From assembly GCF_000338875.1 (NCBI RefSeq), contig NZ_AOMO01000027.1, positions 1 through 64,000 of the forward strand: 64,000 nucleotides of DNA, given 5' to 3'. Position 1 is the stretch's first letter. The number at the start of each line of letters is the position of its first letter. Made by a program: the position numbers and the translations under genes. Below are positions 18,073 through 27,081 of the stretch, piece after piece. The notes beneath the pieces were generated by a model. It was not told the origin of the DNA, did no database searches, and worked only from the letters and a program-made list of their open reading frames with translations. This stretch comes from Vibrio mimicus CAIM 602 (GTDB taxonomy: Bacteria > Pseudomonadota > Gammaproteobacteria > Enterobacterales > Vibrionaceae).

Positions 18073-19275
18073 ATGGAAAGGAATCATAAAACGCGAGCAC
18101 TCTCTTATCTAACAGGACGATTTTTTGATGGGATATCTTCTGGGCTGTTCATGATGGCGCTGCCTTGGGTCATGCTCTCTACCCCCAATATGGGCACTTT
18201 TGTGGCTATGGTCGCCCTCGCTTGTACCGCGCTTTCTTTTATTCTCACTCCATTTTTCTCAAGCTTGATTGATCGCTTTTCAAGAAAGCGGCTGTTGGTT
18301 GGGGTTCAGTTGTTACAAGCTGGAACCGCGGCAGTGATTGCACTGGTTTATGGGGCAGGGTATGAGTCTAACGAGTTATTAGCCGCCGCTCAGTTGATGT
18401 TTTGGACGTCGAGTAACTTAGCTTGGTCAACGAATAATGCGTTTACTCAAGAAAATTTTTATCAGCATGAATATGCGTCGATCTCCGGAAAACAAGAAGT
18501 GATCATGCAGGGTACAACCTTAGGCTCGGGGGCGTTAGGTGTGGTGCTGCTTGAAATGTGGGGCATGCTTGAGTTTTCCTGCTTTGCTGCCATTGCGTCA
18601 GGTATTGCCATTGTCAGCTATATGTTGACGCCTTATCGCCGACAACTGCGCCATTTCACATCGGTTTCTTTTATCGAACAGATGAAAGAAAGCCGCGAGA
18701 TTTTCACTCTGCGCCCTCACTTTTATGCGTTCCTTATGCTCTCTGCCTTGAGTTACCCCATATTAACGTTCTTGGGGATGTTGGTGCCGATTTGGTTTTC
18801 TGAAATGGGCATTTCGGGTGACTGGTTTGCGGGCTACAACATTGCCTTTGGGTTGGGGTCTTTGGTCACCGGGTTATTTGTGACTCGATTACTCGGTTTA
18901 GGCTCACATCAAGGGATCATGATTGGCGCAATGGGGCTGGCTGCGACCACATTGGTCGGCATGAGTTTTTCCTCCACGCCCCAACTGCTGCTGCTGTTTA
19001 CGTTTTTCTTTGGCACATTTAACGCGTTGAACCGCATTGCTCGTACCAATTGGATGCATCACTGCATCAATATTGATCAACGTGGGCGTGCCGATGGTGG
19101 ATTGCAAATGTTCGCCACTTTAGTGCAAAGCATCAGTTATGTTGCCATTGCCTTCTTAAGCCACTTTGGTATCACTCAGCTCGGATTTCTTTTTGCCTCT
19201 GTGGTGATGGTTGCGGCGGTTTTCCTGATGGTTCGCTTGAATAAAGGGCTTGAACTTGCCATGAGGCCAGCATGA
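18073..19275 (+). CDS. SoxR-controlled MFS transporter
   Basis: 400 residues, about 12 helices, MFS_1/MFS_3-type exporter. Visible family traits include the loop 2-3 motif (SSLIDRFSRKRLLVG) and a late GTFNALNRIARTNW stretch. ATG 18073 follows the soxbox promoter; a TTG at 18025 lies inside that promoter and is rejected. From its position it should be induced by redox-active compounds such as phenazines or quinones and may export them. Substrate is inference. Confidence 0.88.
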   Translation: MERNHKTRALSYLTGRFFDGISSGLFMMALPWVMLSTPNMGTFVAMVALACTALSFILTPFFSSLIDRFSRKRLLVGVQLLQAGTAAVIALVYGAGYESNELLAAAQLMFWTSSNLAWSTNNAFTQENFYQHEYASISGKQEVIMQGTTLGSGALGVVLLEMWGMLEFSCFAAIASGIAIVSYMLTPYRRQLRHFTSVSFIEQMKESREIFTLRPHFYAFLMLSALSYPILTFLGMLVPIWFSEMGISGDWFAGYNIAFGLGSLVTGLFVTRLLGLGSHQGIMIGAMGLAATTLVGMSFSSTPQLLLLFTFFFGTFNALNRIARTNWMHHCINIDQRGRADGGLQMFATLVQSISYVAIAFLSHFGITQLGFLFASVVMVAAVFLMVRLNKGLELAMRPA

Positions 19276-19343
19276 AGTGTTTCAGTGCGGCGTTATTTGG
19301 CCAAAAGTCTTAAACACTAGTCACCCCAAAGACAGGAGAAGAG

Positions 19344-19375
19344 CCCTCGCTCTAAAAGCGAGGGTCTTATTTTTA
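19344..19375 (+). terminator. Terminator after the SoxR-controlled pump
   Basis: CCCTCGCT and AGCGAGGG pair around TCTAAA-type loop, followed by TCTTATTTTT. Confidence 0.8.
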
Positions 19376-19452
19376 CGCTTTTTTTACGCGAAGCACTTTT
19401 AAGCATCTGATAGAGTAATTGGCATTGGTTTCTTCTTACTAAATGTATCGCA

Positions 19453-20472
19453 ATGCGTTGGCTTCACCGTCGTTATTTGTTACCCGTGTTGGTATTTATT
19501 ACCGCAATGTTCGTGTCATTGGGCATAGATCAATCGCTTGGTTCTACCATTGCGGTGTTGCTTATTTTGCAGCTTTCGATCGTCATCATCGCCCTGCAGT
19601 GCCATTCAAGAATGGCGTATTTTGCTGCGGTAGCGGAAGCGTTGAGTTTTAATTTTCTGTTTACGGATCCTCGCTACTCACTGCGCATGTTTCATCAGGA
19701 TGACATGATTAACTTGGTGGTGTTTGTTGCAGTCGCGTTCACTACCAGCCAGCTCGCAGAACGTTATCGACGCCAACAAAATGCGCTAAAGCAGATGCGG
19801 CTTCGTCATCAAATTTTGCTTTCCGTTTCACACGATTTAAGAACACCGCTGGCAGGAATTATTGGCAACCTCACCACAATCAAAGAGTACAGCGCTCAGT
19901 TAAATGAGGCAGAAAAGAACGAACTGCTCGATAGCGCAATTACGGAAAGCCATCGTTTACATCAATACATTGAGAATTTGCTTCAGGCCACCAAATTGCA
20001 GCATGGGGTCGTCCGTATCAACAAAGCGCAGGAATCCATTCTGCATATCCTAAAAAATGTCATTGAACGTTTTTCTTCCTCCTCGGAACGCGTATCTGTG
20101 GACGTGAAAGGCTCCGTCAAATTGTTAGAAGTCAGCCGCGCGCTGTTGGAGCAGGCGTTATTCAATGTGTTGGATAATGCGCTGCGTTATTCGCCCAAGG
20201 ATAAAGCTGTCAGAGTGACCGTAGAGCAAAATCATGAGCAAGTGGTGATTGATATCTACAACCAAGGGCAGCCTCTCAAGCCGGATGAAGCAGAAAATAT
20301 GTTTGAGCTTTTCTACTCAGGGGGAGAGAAGAAAAGCGCTGATTCAGGTTCAGGCCTTGGGCTTAGTGTGGCGAAAGGGGTGATCTCCGCCCATCAAGGC
20401 ACCATTGAGTGCATCGATGTAGAGCAAGGTTGTTTGATTCGAATTACGTTGCCAAGTGGTCAGCAGGGGTAG
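19453..20472 (+). CDS. KdpD-like sensor histidine kinase lacking the N-terminal Usp domain
   Basis: 339 residues. Three to four closely spaced membrane helices in the first 100 residues form a DUF4118-type KdpD sensor, followed by a HisKA domain (SVSHDLRTPLAGI, phospho-acceptor about His127) and a HATPase domain (N-box FNVLDNALRYS, G-box GSGLGLSVAKG). KdpD of E. coli is about 890 residues with an extra N-terminal KdpD/Usp region, which is absent here. Pairs with the response regulator six bases downstream and probably controls the Ktr-type genes that follow. Confidence 0.85.
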   Translation: MRWLHRRYLLPVLVFITAMFVSLGIDQSLGSTIAVLLILQLSIVIIALQCHSRMAYFAAVAEALSFNFLFTDPRYSLRMFHQDDMINLVVFVAVAFTTSQLAERYRRQQNALKQMRLRHQILLSVSHDLRTPLAGIIGNLTTIKEYSAQLNEAEKNELLDSAITESHRLHQYIENLLQATKLQHGVVRINKAQESILHILKNVIERFSSSSERVSVDVKGSVKLLEVSRALLEQALFNVLDNALRYSPKDKAVRVTVEQNHEQVVIDIYNQGQPLKPDEAENMFELFYSGGEKKSADSGSGLGLSVAKGVISAHQGTIECIDVEQGCLIRITLPSGQQG

Positions 20473-20478
20473 CATCGA

Positions 20479-21177
20479 GTGACTTATAAAATTTTAGTGG
20501 TTGATGACGAACCTCAAATTCACACTTTTATTCGCATCTCTTTAGCCGCGGAAGGTTTTGAATACATGGGGGCTGATTCTTTAGCGATGGCGAAAGAGAA
20601 ACTCACCACTTTCCAGCCTCATGTGGTGGTGCTCGATCTTGGGTTACCGGATGGTGATGGTATCAGCTTACTCACAACCATTCGTCAAACCAGTAAAACC
20701 CCGGTTTTGATACTGACGGCGCGCGATCAAGAAGAAGAGAAAATTCGCTTACTTGAAGCGGGCGCAAATGACTATCTCAGCAAGCCCTTTGGTGTTCGAG
20801 AATTAATCGTGCGGGTCAAAGTTCTGGTTAGAGACTTAGTCAGCGAGCTCCCTTTTGAAGACACACTCAGCTTTGGGCGACTGAAAATGAGAAAAAGCAC
20901 GCATCAATGTTGGCTGTCGGGCGAAAAAGTGATTCTGACCAGAAAGGAATTTGCGTTTCTCGCCATGCTTATGGAGAACCCCGGTCAACTGGTCAAACAG
21001 ACGTGTTTGCTAAGAGAGATTTGGGGGCCAAGCCATACTGAAGATACGCATTATCTGCGGATCCTCATCAGCCAATTGCGTAAAAAGCTGAATGACAGTG
21101 CGGATGAGCAACTGGTGATCAAAACCGAGTCAGGGATCGGCTACCGATTAGTCTCGATGGAGGATTCTTCAGGTTAG
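20479..21177 (+). CDS. KdpE-like OmpR-family response regulator
   Basis: 232 residues. Receiver domain with the phospho-acceptor Asp in VVVLDLGLPDGDG and the switch Lys in YLSKPFGVREL; C-terminal winged helix ending ESGIGYRLV. GTG start at 20479, six bases after the kinase stop; no better start exists nearby. Closest in feel to KdpE, but the neighbours are Ktr-type rather than KdpFABC genes. Confidence 0.88.
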   Translation: MTYKILVVDDEPQIHTFIRISLAAEGFEYMGADSLAMAKEKLTTFQPHVVVLDLGLPDGDGISLLTTIRQTSKTPVLILTARDQEEEKIRLLEAGANDYLSKPFGVRELIVRVKVLVRDLVSELPFEDTLSFGRLKMRKSTHQCWLSGEKVILTRKEFAFLAMLMENPGQLVKQTCLLREIWGPSHTEDTHYLRILISQLRKKLNDSADEQLVIKTESGIGYRLVSMEDSSG

Positions 21178-21443
21178 CATCGATAATGAGCTTGCTGGCC
21201 CAGAGCAAGGTTATCCATGCGTTTTTAAGCAGGCCGCGCGTCGTGATCTTTCCAGCGACGCTTCTTTCTCAGCGGCAGCTTTGTACATCAATGTTTCGGT
21301 TCATTTGGCGTCGTCACGCGTCATTTGGAGCCTGCATCAGACATAGAAATAGTTAACTTGGCGAGATCTTTGGCTTATCGCAGTGTTTCACTGTGCTGGC
21401 CACGCTTTTGCCGCATTTATGGAAAATTCATTAAGGAATCGTC

Positions 21444-22097
21444 ATGGCACATTTTACTGTCATTGGACTTGGGCGTTTTGGCATTGCTGCCAGCCTTGAG
21501 TTAATTCATCTTGGGCACACGGTCACTGGCGTTGAGCATGATCCAAAAATTGTCGAAAAGTATGTCGAGGAGTTAACTCAAGCGATCATCTGTGATTCGA
21601 CCGATGAGAATGCTTTGCGAGAATTGGATCTCGCCAGCAGCGAAGCGGTGCTTGTGGCTATCGGGGAAGATATGCAATCAAGTTTGCTTTGTACCTTAGC
21701 CTTGAAGAATCTGGGCGTGAAAGAGATTTGGGTCAAGGCCAGTACCAAAGCACACCACACGATCGTTTCTAAATTGGGTGTGCAACGCATTATTCACCCC
21801 GAAGAAGAAATGGGGGTACGCGTTGCACAAGCATTGAATTACCCGATGGTTAACAACTACTTATCCTTAGGTCATGGGCTGTATGTGGTTGAAATTCACA
21901 TTAAACCGTCATTGCACGCTACATCGATTGGGCAAATTCTTGGTGATGTAAAAAGAAGTGTTCGGCCTGTGCTCATAAAGCGCGATCAAGAAATGCTCAA
22001 TGAGATCGACCACGAATTCATATTAAATGCGAATGACATCATCCTGCTTTGTGGCACACGAGCAGAGCTGAAATATTTAGCCCCAAGGTTGGTGTGA
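21444..22097 (+). CDS. KtrA/TrkA-like potassium channel regulatory (RCK) protein
   Basis: 217-residue cytoplasmic RCK protein that binds nucleotide and gates a KtrB/TrkH-type potassium transporter. Dinucleotide-binding motif GLGRFGIAASLE at the N-terminus (TrkA-N) and a C-terminal TrkA-C domain from about 140. Length fits KtrA rather than the tandem TrkA. The stop is one base from the transporter start at 22099, so the pair is translationally coupled. A 266-base gap separates it from the response regulator gene and may hold its own promoter. Confidence 0.85.
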   Translation: MAHFTVIGLGRFGIAASLELIHLGHTVTGVEHDPKIVEKYVEELTQAIICDSTDENALRELDLASSEAVLVAIGEDMQSSLLCTLALKNLGVKEIWVKASTKAHHTIVSKLGVQRIIHPEEEMGVRVAQALNYPMVNNYLSLGHGLYVVEIHIKPSLHATSIGQILGDVKRSVRPVLIKRDQEMLNEIDHEFILNANDIILLCGTRAELKYLAPRLV

Positions 22098-22098
22098 C

Positions 22099-23461
22099 AT
22101 GGTGTTGTGGCATCCATCGGTAAGGCATATTGAGCGCAAACCGAAATCCGGCAGAAAGTTAGTGGGAGCTCCGCCATTGATTTTGTGTGGCAGTTTTCTG
22201 TTACTCATTTTACTTGGAACCGTGCTGCTCAAATTGCCTATTGCAACCCATGAACCGATCACTTGGATACAAAGCTTATTTACGGTGACGTCAGCGATTA
22301 CCGTTACGGGGCTGGTGGTTGTTGACACCGGCACGCAGTTTACGGTGTTTGGCCAAGTGGTGATTGCTTTACTGATTCAGTGCGGCGGCCTTGGGTTAAT
22401 GACTTTTACCATAGTCACATTGATCGCCTTAGGGGGAAAAATTGGCTTTTTGGAGCGCACGGTTGCCAGAGAAGCCTTTAACCAAACTGACTCGTCCACT
22501 TTAGTGGCGACGGCGAAATCGGTACTGGTGTTTGCGCTGGTTGTTGAGTCGTTTGGTATGGCAATACTGACTTGGCACTGGAGTGGTGAGCTGGGCTGGC
22601 AAATCAGTTTGTTCCACGGTTTTTTCTATACCATCAGTGCCTTTAACAATGCGGGATTTGCGTTAAGCGCCGATAGCCTGATGCCTTATGTGGATGATCC
22701 CGTTATTAATTTCACCATTACCGGGCTGTTTATTGTGGGTGGGTTGGGCTTTTCCGTATGGATGGATTTAAAACGTCATCGTTGCTGGTCGAAATTGACG
22801 GTTTATAGCCGAATGATGATCACGGGCACGGTATTGATCAATGCCGTCGCGTTGATCGCGATCTATCTGATTGAGCACGATAACCCCAATACTTTAGCGC
22901 CGCTGAGTGAATCAGGAAAATGGTTGGCCTCTTGGTTTCAGGCTGTAACACCAAGAACCGCCGGATTTAATACACTGGCGATTGATCAACTGGAGAATGC
23001 AACAACCTCCATCATCCTTGTCCTGATGTTTATTGGTGGCGGCTCACTCAGTACCGCAAGTGGCATCAAAGTAGTGACCTTTATGGTGCTGATTTTGTCT
23101 ACTTATGCCTATTTAAGACGGGATGAACAGGTGTATGTGTTCAAACGAGAAATCGCCAAAGAGACCGTCAGTAAAGCACTTGCGTTGACAATGATTTCTG
23201 TGGTGGTGACATGGCTGGCTATCTTCGCATTACTACTCAGTGAAGATGCCCCATGATCGATATCGTATTTGAAGCGGTTTCGGCCTTGGGTACGGTCGGT
23301 TTGTCGCGCGGATTAACGGGCAACCTTACCGAAGCCGGAGAACTTATCATTACCTTTATGATGTTTATGGGGCGCTTAGGTCCACTGACACTGGCGTATT
23401 TTTAGCCAGCCCAAGACAGAAAAAACTCCGTTATGCAGAAACAAAACTCGCCATTGGTTGA
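22099..23461 (+). pseudogene. KtrB/TrkH-like potassium transporter, two frameshifts
   Basis: Potassium-transport subunit partnered with the RCK protein. Selectivity-loop motifs 1-3 are in the first frame (TVTGLVVVDT, NNAGFALSAD, PRTAGFNTL); the fourth (SALGTVGLSRG) is in another frame. The first frame stops at 23256 after a run of four C at 23249-23252; adding one C restores EDAPMIDIVFE. A second shift is in the T run at 23399-23403; adding one T restores AYFLASPRQKKLRYAETKLAIG and a natural stop at 23461. The corrected protein would be 454 residues, the normal KtrB length. Both lesions are homopolymer losses, so sequencing error is as likely as gene decay. Confidence 0.85.
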
Positions 23462-23512
23462 TGGCGGGTATCTAGGCTGCTCGAACTTCGCAAGGTGCTG
23501 GCTAATACGTTC

Positions 23513-23547
23513 AATACGCCATTTTGACTTCAAGTCTTTGGCGTATT
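23513..23547 (+). other. Hairpin downstream of the KtrB-like gene
   Basis: AATACGCC (23513-23520) and GGCGTATT (23540-23547) are inverted copies, with a smaller GACTT-C-AAGTC inside the loop. It may end transcription of the potassium operon, although the following bases (GCTCTTTCTG) are only moderately T-rich. Confidence 0.4.
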
Positions 23548-23647
23548 GCTCTTTCTGTTCAGGTTAAAGTGATTTTCCAAGGTAAACTTGTGCGACGAAA
23601 AACAGAGACCTATACATGACGGCAAAAGGAATATACCAGGACGTTGC

Positions 23648-24553
23648 CTAGATGTTCCTCTCCATATTCGCTTGGTGTCGTAAGTGTTCAATAAACATCG
23701 GTATTCTTTTCGCCAAGTGTTTTCTCGAAGCGTAAAAGGCATACAAAACTAAATCCTCAGGTTTGTATTCCAGCTCTAACATTTCCAGGGTCCCTGCAGC
23801 TATTTCATCGCGACAGGATTCAATGGGCAGTATCGCAAGCCCCAACCCCGCTAATGCCCCTGATTTGGCAAGATAACCACTATTCACCTTAAAAGAAGAC
23901 TTTACCCTTTGGGTGATGCATTCCCCTTTCATATTTTTGAAAACCCAAGGTGTCCCATTTAGTGAGGTAAAGCTGCTGATGCACGGAAGGTATTTTAAAT
24001 CAGTAATCTGGGAAGGTTTTGCATAACGTTGAAGAAATTGGGGAGAAGCAACAACCGCACTCGGCCAACGCTTGATCTCCATTGCTACCCAACTGCTGTC
24101 CTCTAGTTTCCCTCGGTGAAAACTCAAAATAACGTCAAACCCATCGAGGAGATCTTCTTTCGGACTGATACTGGTATCGCAGCACAAAGAAATGGAAGGA
24201 TAAAGAGTACAGAACGAAACCACGGCTTGGGCTAAAGCCGGTGAATCGGGCATCAGGATTTTCAGTTGCCCAACGATCTCATGGGAATGCTGCGTGACTT
24301 CTTCAAGAGCCTCACCAAGCCTGTCCAGCAACGGCTGAGTACGCAGATAAAGATGCTCTCCTGCATGAGTTGGGGTGATCCGGCGGGTTGTTCGATCAAA
24401 TAGCCGAGTACTCAATCGATCTTCCAATAAAGCGATATGACGGCTGACATTGGACGTCGGCAGGTTGAGAAATTCAGCGGCTCGCTTAAAGCTATTGTTC
24501 TCATAAACACAGTGGAAACTTTTCAGCCACTGTTGATCTATTTTCTCAAGCAT
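23648..24553 (-). CDS. LysR-family regulator divergent from the extra accD
   Basis: 301 residues: winged helix at the N-terminus (ENNSFKRAAEFLNLPTSNVS) and an effector-binding domain. It belongs to the large AaeR/CrgA-like group. I chose ATG 24553 (MLEKIDQQW), the family-like start; a longer frame to 24631 would overlap the accD leader. The two genes face each other over about 107 bases, so this regulator probably controls accD. Inducer unknown. Confidence 0.87.
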   Translation of the reverse strand: MLEKIDQQWLKSFHCVYENNSFKRAAEFLNLPTSNVSRHIALLEDRLSTRLFDRTTRRITPTHAGEHLYLRTQPLLDRLGEALEEVTQHSHEIVGQLKILMPDSPALAQAVVSFCTLYPSISLCCDTSISPKEDLLDGFDVILSFHRGKLEDSSWVAMEIKRWPSAVVASPQFLQRYAKPSQITDLKYLPCISSFTSLNGTPWVFKNMKGECITQRVKSSFKVNSGYLAKSGALAGLGLAILPIESCRDEIAAGTLEMLELEYKPEDLVLYAFYASRKHLAKRIPMFIEHLRHQANMERNI

Positions 24554-24660
24554 TTTATTTGTCCCAAAAAGTTGGATTATTAAACCCAATAAAGCCACTT
24601 TATTGCCATAAATAGGCTTATACAATGCCACTGATGAAAGTTATTGGTGAAAGGTTGCCC

Positions 24661-25536
24661 ATGAGTTGGTTAGAGAAACTGTTGGATAAAAAGGACATTG
24701 TCAGAACACGTAAAACGTCAATTCCTGAAGGGGTATGGGATAAATGTCCGGCATGCGAGCAAATTCTTTACCGTTTAGCTCTTCTGGAGAACTTAGATGT
24801 ATGTCCGAAGTGTCATCATCATATGAGGATTACGGCACGCCGCCGCTTGGATAGTTTTCTGGATAAAGGTGACCGAGTTTCAATCGGGGACGAGTATGAA
24901 CCCCAAGATATTTTAAACTTTAAGGATTTAAAGCGTTACAAGGAGCGCCTTGTACTTGCTCAGAAAAGCACAGGAGAAAAGGATGCCTTAGTGGTGATAC
25001 AAGGAAAGCTTTTGGGCTTGCCTGTGGTCGCTTGCGCATTCGAATTTTCTTTTATGGCAGGGTCAATGGGAAGCGTTGTCGGTGCCCGCTTTGTTCGGGC
25101 AGTGGAAGCCGCGATTGATGCAAAATGCAGCTTAGTCTGTTTTTCAGCTAGCGGGGGAGCACGTATGCAAGAATCTTTAATGTCGTTAATGCAAATGTCA
25201 AAAACCTCAGCGGCATTAAATCGTTTATCAAGTGAAGGCTTACCCTATATCTCCGTATTAACCGACCAAACACTGGGCGGGGTCTCTGCGAGTTTAGCCA
25301 TGCTTGGAGACATTAATATTGCTGAGCCAAGAGCGATTATCGGATTTGCGGGACGTCGTGTGATAGAACAAACCGTGCGCGAAAAATTGCCTGAAGGTTT
25401 CCAATGCAGTGAGTTTCTTTTAGAGCATGGCGCTATCGACATGATCGTAGATAGACGTGATATGCGTGAGCGAGTCGGTGGACTACTGGCTAAACTCACA
25501 AATGCCCAAAGCCCATTCAATACTCCAGAGGCTTGA
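24661..25536 (+). CDS. accD: Acetyl-CoA carboxylase carboxyltransferase beta subunit, stand-alone copy
   Basis: 291 residues; with AccA it moves carboxyl from biotin to acetyl-CoA to make malonyl-CoA for fatty acids. The zinc-ribbon cysteines (CPAC and CPKC), the oxyanion region [13 protein letters not shown] and the helix [16 protein letters not shown] are intact. In E. coli AccD residue 203 is Met in LTDPTMGGVSAS; here the same place reads [12 protein letters not shown], with Leu205. Met203 to Leu is, as I recall, the change tied to andrimid resistance in AdmT. The gene lies on its own with a divergent LysR and away from folC/truA neighbours usual for housekeeping accD, so it is probably a second copy. 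ATG 24661 has AAGG upstream. No terminator obvious. Confidence 0.9.
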   Translation: MSWLEKLLDKKDIVRTRKTSIPEGVWDKCPACEQILYRLALLENLDVCPKCHHHMRITARRRLDSFLDKGDRVSIGDEYEPQDILNFKDLKRYKERLVLAQKSTGEKDALVVIQGKLLGLPVVACAFEFSFMAGSMGSVVGARFVRAVEAAIDAKCSLVCFSASGGARMQESLMSLMQMSKTSAALNRLSSEGLPYISVLTDQTLGGVSASLAMLGDINIAEPRAIIGFAGRRVIEQTVREKLPEGFQCSEFLLEHGAIDMIVDRRDMRERVGGLLAKLTNAQSPFNTPEA

Positions 25537-25661
25537 TCCTCTTTTTGTTTGGTCAGCTCATCTGTTTACCTTGAGCTGATAGGATTCGCTGACGCTTTAG
25601 TGCGGAAGCGTATATAATCGGCGCTCATTTTTACGGGGAAGCACTTTCTACGGGGAACATC

Positions 25662-26012
25662 ATGCAACAGAGTCAATTTGAAGCCTTAGTTAAACTTTTA
25701 TGTGAACAACCTACTTTACCGCAGGCATTAGAGCTGCTGAAAAACAGCGAAGATGAAGCGATTGCCGAAGCGGCGCAATCACTCTCTGGTCAGTTTGCCT
25801 TAGCGGAAGTGGAAGGTGAGCAACGTATTTACCATGTGACGACCGAAGTGGATGAACAGGGTGAAGAGCAAGAGTACGTCGAACACATAATGAACGAAGG
25901 TGATGACGTGGTTAAATTTGTGGCTTGGTTCTTTGAAGGTTTCTTCGATATCAAACAAAAAGAGATTTACCAAGCGGCAGGTAAAACCTACAAGCAACCA
26001 AAACGCAGCTAG
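25662..26012 (+). CDS. Conserved hypothetical acidic protein
   Basis: 116 residues, cytoplasmic, no signal peptide or membrane helix. Sequence is rich in Glu and Gln with a helical N-terminal half (QALELLKNSEDEAIAEAAQS) and a beta-like YHVTTEVDEQGEEQEYVEHI stretch. The C-terminal part has VVKFVAWFFEGFFDIKQKEI. I do not recognise a family. The ribosome site is weak (ACGGGGA about ten bases upstream of ATG 25662). Own promoter likely in the 125-base gap after accD. Confidence 0.75.
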   Translation: MQQSQFEALVKLLCEQPTLPQALELLKNSEDEAIAEAAQSLSGQFALAEVEGEQRIYHVTTEVDEQGEEQEYVEHIMNEGDDVVKFVAWFFEGFFDIKQKEIYQAAGKTYKQPKRS

Positions 26013-26115
26013 CTTGTAATTAAATTACATAAAAACGTGATGCAACTCTTTTTTTGTTGCTTTTCGCTGTTATATTGAGCGCCAAATGTCACTCAATAAC
26101 ACAGAGGCATGCGTT

Positions 26116-26250
26116 ATGAATAATGAACTGGGTTCGGTTTACCTTGGTCAACTGATCGCTAAGCAAGCAATGCATCAGGCTCAATTTGGCAAAAGCAAAA
26201 CGAAAAAGCGCTCTTTATTACAGAGAATGCGCCAGAAGTTCAGCCAATAA
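26116..26250 (+). CDS. Small basic protein of 44 residues
   Basis: ATG 26116 is eight bases after GAGG and opens a 44-residue frame ending in TAA at 26248-26250. The protein starts MNNELGSVYLGQLIAKQAMH and ends with a strongly basic tail (KSKTKKRSLLQRMRQKFSQ). A promoter-like TATATT is at about 26070 and a hairpin follows the stop (26262-26292), so it looks like a real transcription unit. Function unknown; the basic tail could bind RNA, DNA or membrane lipids. Confidence 0.65.
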   Translation: MNNELGSVYLGQLIAKQAMHQAQFGKSKTKKRSLLQRMRQKFSQ

Positions 26251-26261
26251 ACGGTTTGAAT

Positions 26262-26292
26262 AAGCCTTCCAGCAGCTTCTTTCAGAAGGCTT
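26262..26292 (+). terminator. Hairpin after the 44-residue gene
   Basis: AAGCCTTC (26262-26269) pairs with GAAGGCTT (26285-26292). No clear T run follows (AAGATAAG), so it may be a stabiliser; the stronger terminator lies at 26334. Confidence 0.5.
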
Positions 26293-26333
26293 AAGATAAG
26301 CGAGAGAAAGAAAAGTTACGCCAAGAAATATTT

Positions 26334-26363
26334 CGCCCCACGGATTCGTGGGGCGATTTTTTT
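26334..26363 (+). terminator. Strong terminator
   Basis: CGCCCCACG-GATT-CGTGGGGCG followed by ATTTTTTTAG. It ends the small-gene transcript before the convergent glutaredoxin gene. Confidence 0.88.
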
Positions 26364-26416
26364 AGGGGGTTATTGCAACCAATCAATCCCTGTTGCTGCA
26401 AAAATAGAGGTTAGCC

Positions 26417-27034
26417 TTACTGCGCAACGCGAGTGGTTTCTATCTCCACCACGTTATCCGGTACTGGGTGCGGATTCTCTTTCAGCCATTTTTCCAACGA
26501 ATCACTGCCACCAATATACTGGCCGTTTAACCAGATTTGCGGAACGGTGACCGGCGTTTTCTCACCGATGATCGCCTTCACTTCGGGGATCATGCGGTAC
26601 AGTGCTGCACTTTCTTTCACTACATCGTGATAGCGATAGTCGATACCGGCATTATCCAGCATCTGCTTGGCTTTCACGCAGTAAGGGCAAGTGGCTTTAC
26701 CAAAGACGATATTGCCTTGTAGTGTGTCTTGCTTCGTCCACTCTTTGATGATCGATTGCACCAATACACCGCGATTGAGGGCCTCGCCTTGACTGATCAC
26801 CTTACCTGCGACCACCACAATGGGGGCATGCCATGCGCCGAGTTTTAATGGTTCCCACCAGTAAGAAAGCCAATCTTTTACTTCCAATTCAATCGGAACA
26901 CCTGCCAGTTCATTAGCAAAGGTATCGGCCAAAATATCTTTGGTCAATGTGCATTCCCCACAGGGGATGTTGACTTTAAATGGGCCAAAACTGCCTGCCC
27001 AGCGGTAAAGTGTCACTTTAATTGGTGTGGTCAT
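26417..27034 (-). CDS. Glutaredoxin-domain protein
   Basis: 205 residues, cytoplasmic. A C-terminal glutaredoxin domain (about 110-190) has the redox motif ATCPYCVKAKQML, the cis-Pro loop TVPQIWLNG and the GG pair YIGGSDSL. The N-terminal half is a separate region with a CGEC motif (VNIPCGECTLTKDIL) that I cannot place. I chose the second ATG at 27034, which follows AGGA; an ATG at 27049 is in frame. The DMT gene at 27082 is upstream on the same strand, only 47 bases away, so they may share a transcript. Confidence 0.8.
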   Translation of the reverse strand: MTTPIKVTLYRWAGSFGPFKVNIPCGECTLTKDILADTFANELAGVPIELEVKDWLSYWWEPLKLGAWHAPIVVVAGKVISQGEALNRGVLVQSIIKEWTKQDTLQGNIVFGKATCPYCVKAKQMLDNAGIDYRYHDVVKESAALYRMIPEVKAIIGEKTPVTVPQIWLNGQYIGGSDSLEKWLKENPHPVPDNVVEIETTRVAQ

Positions 27035-27081
27035 CAAGGCATTCCTCATGCAAATCTTTTCATTAAAAGATAGGAAAGGTT

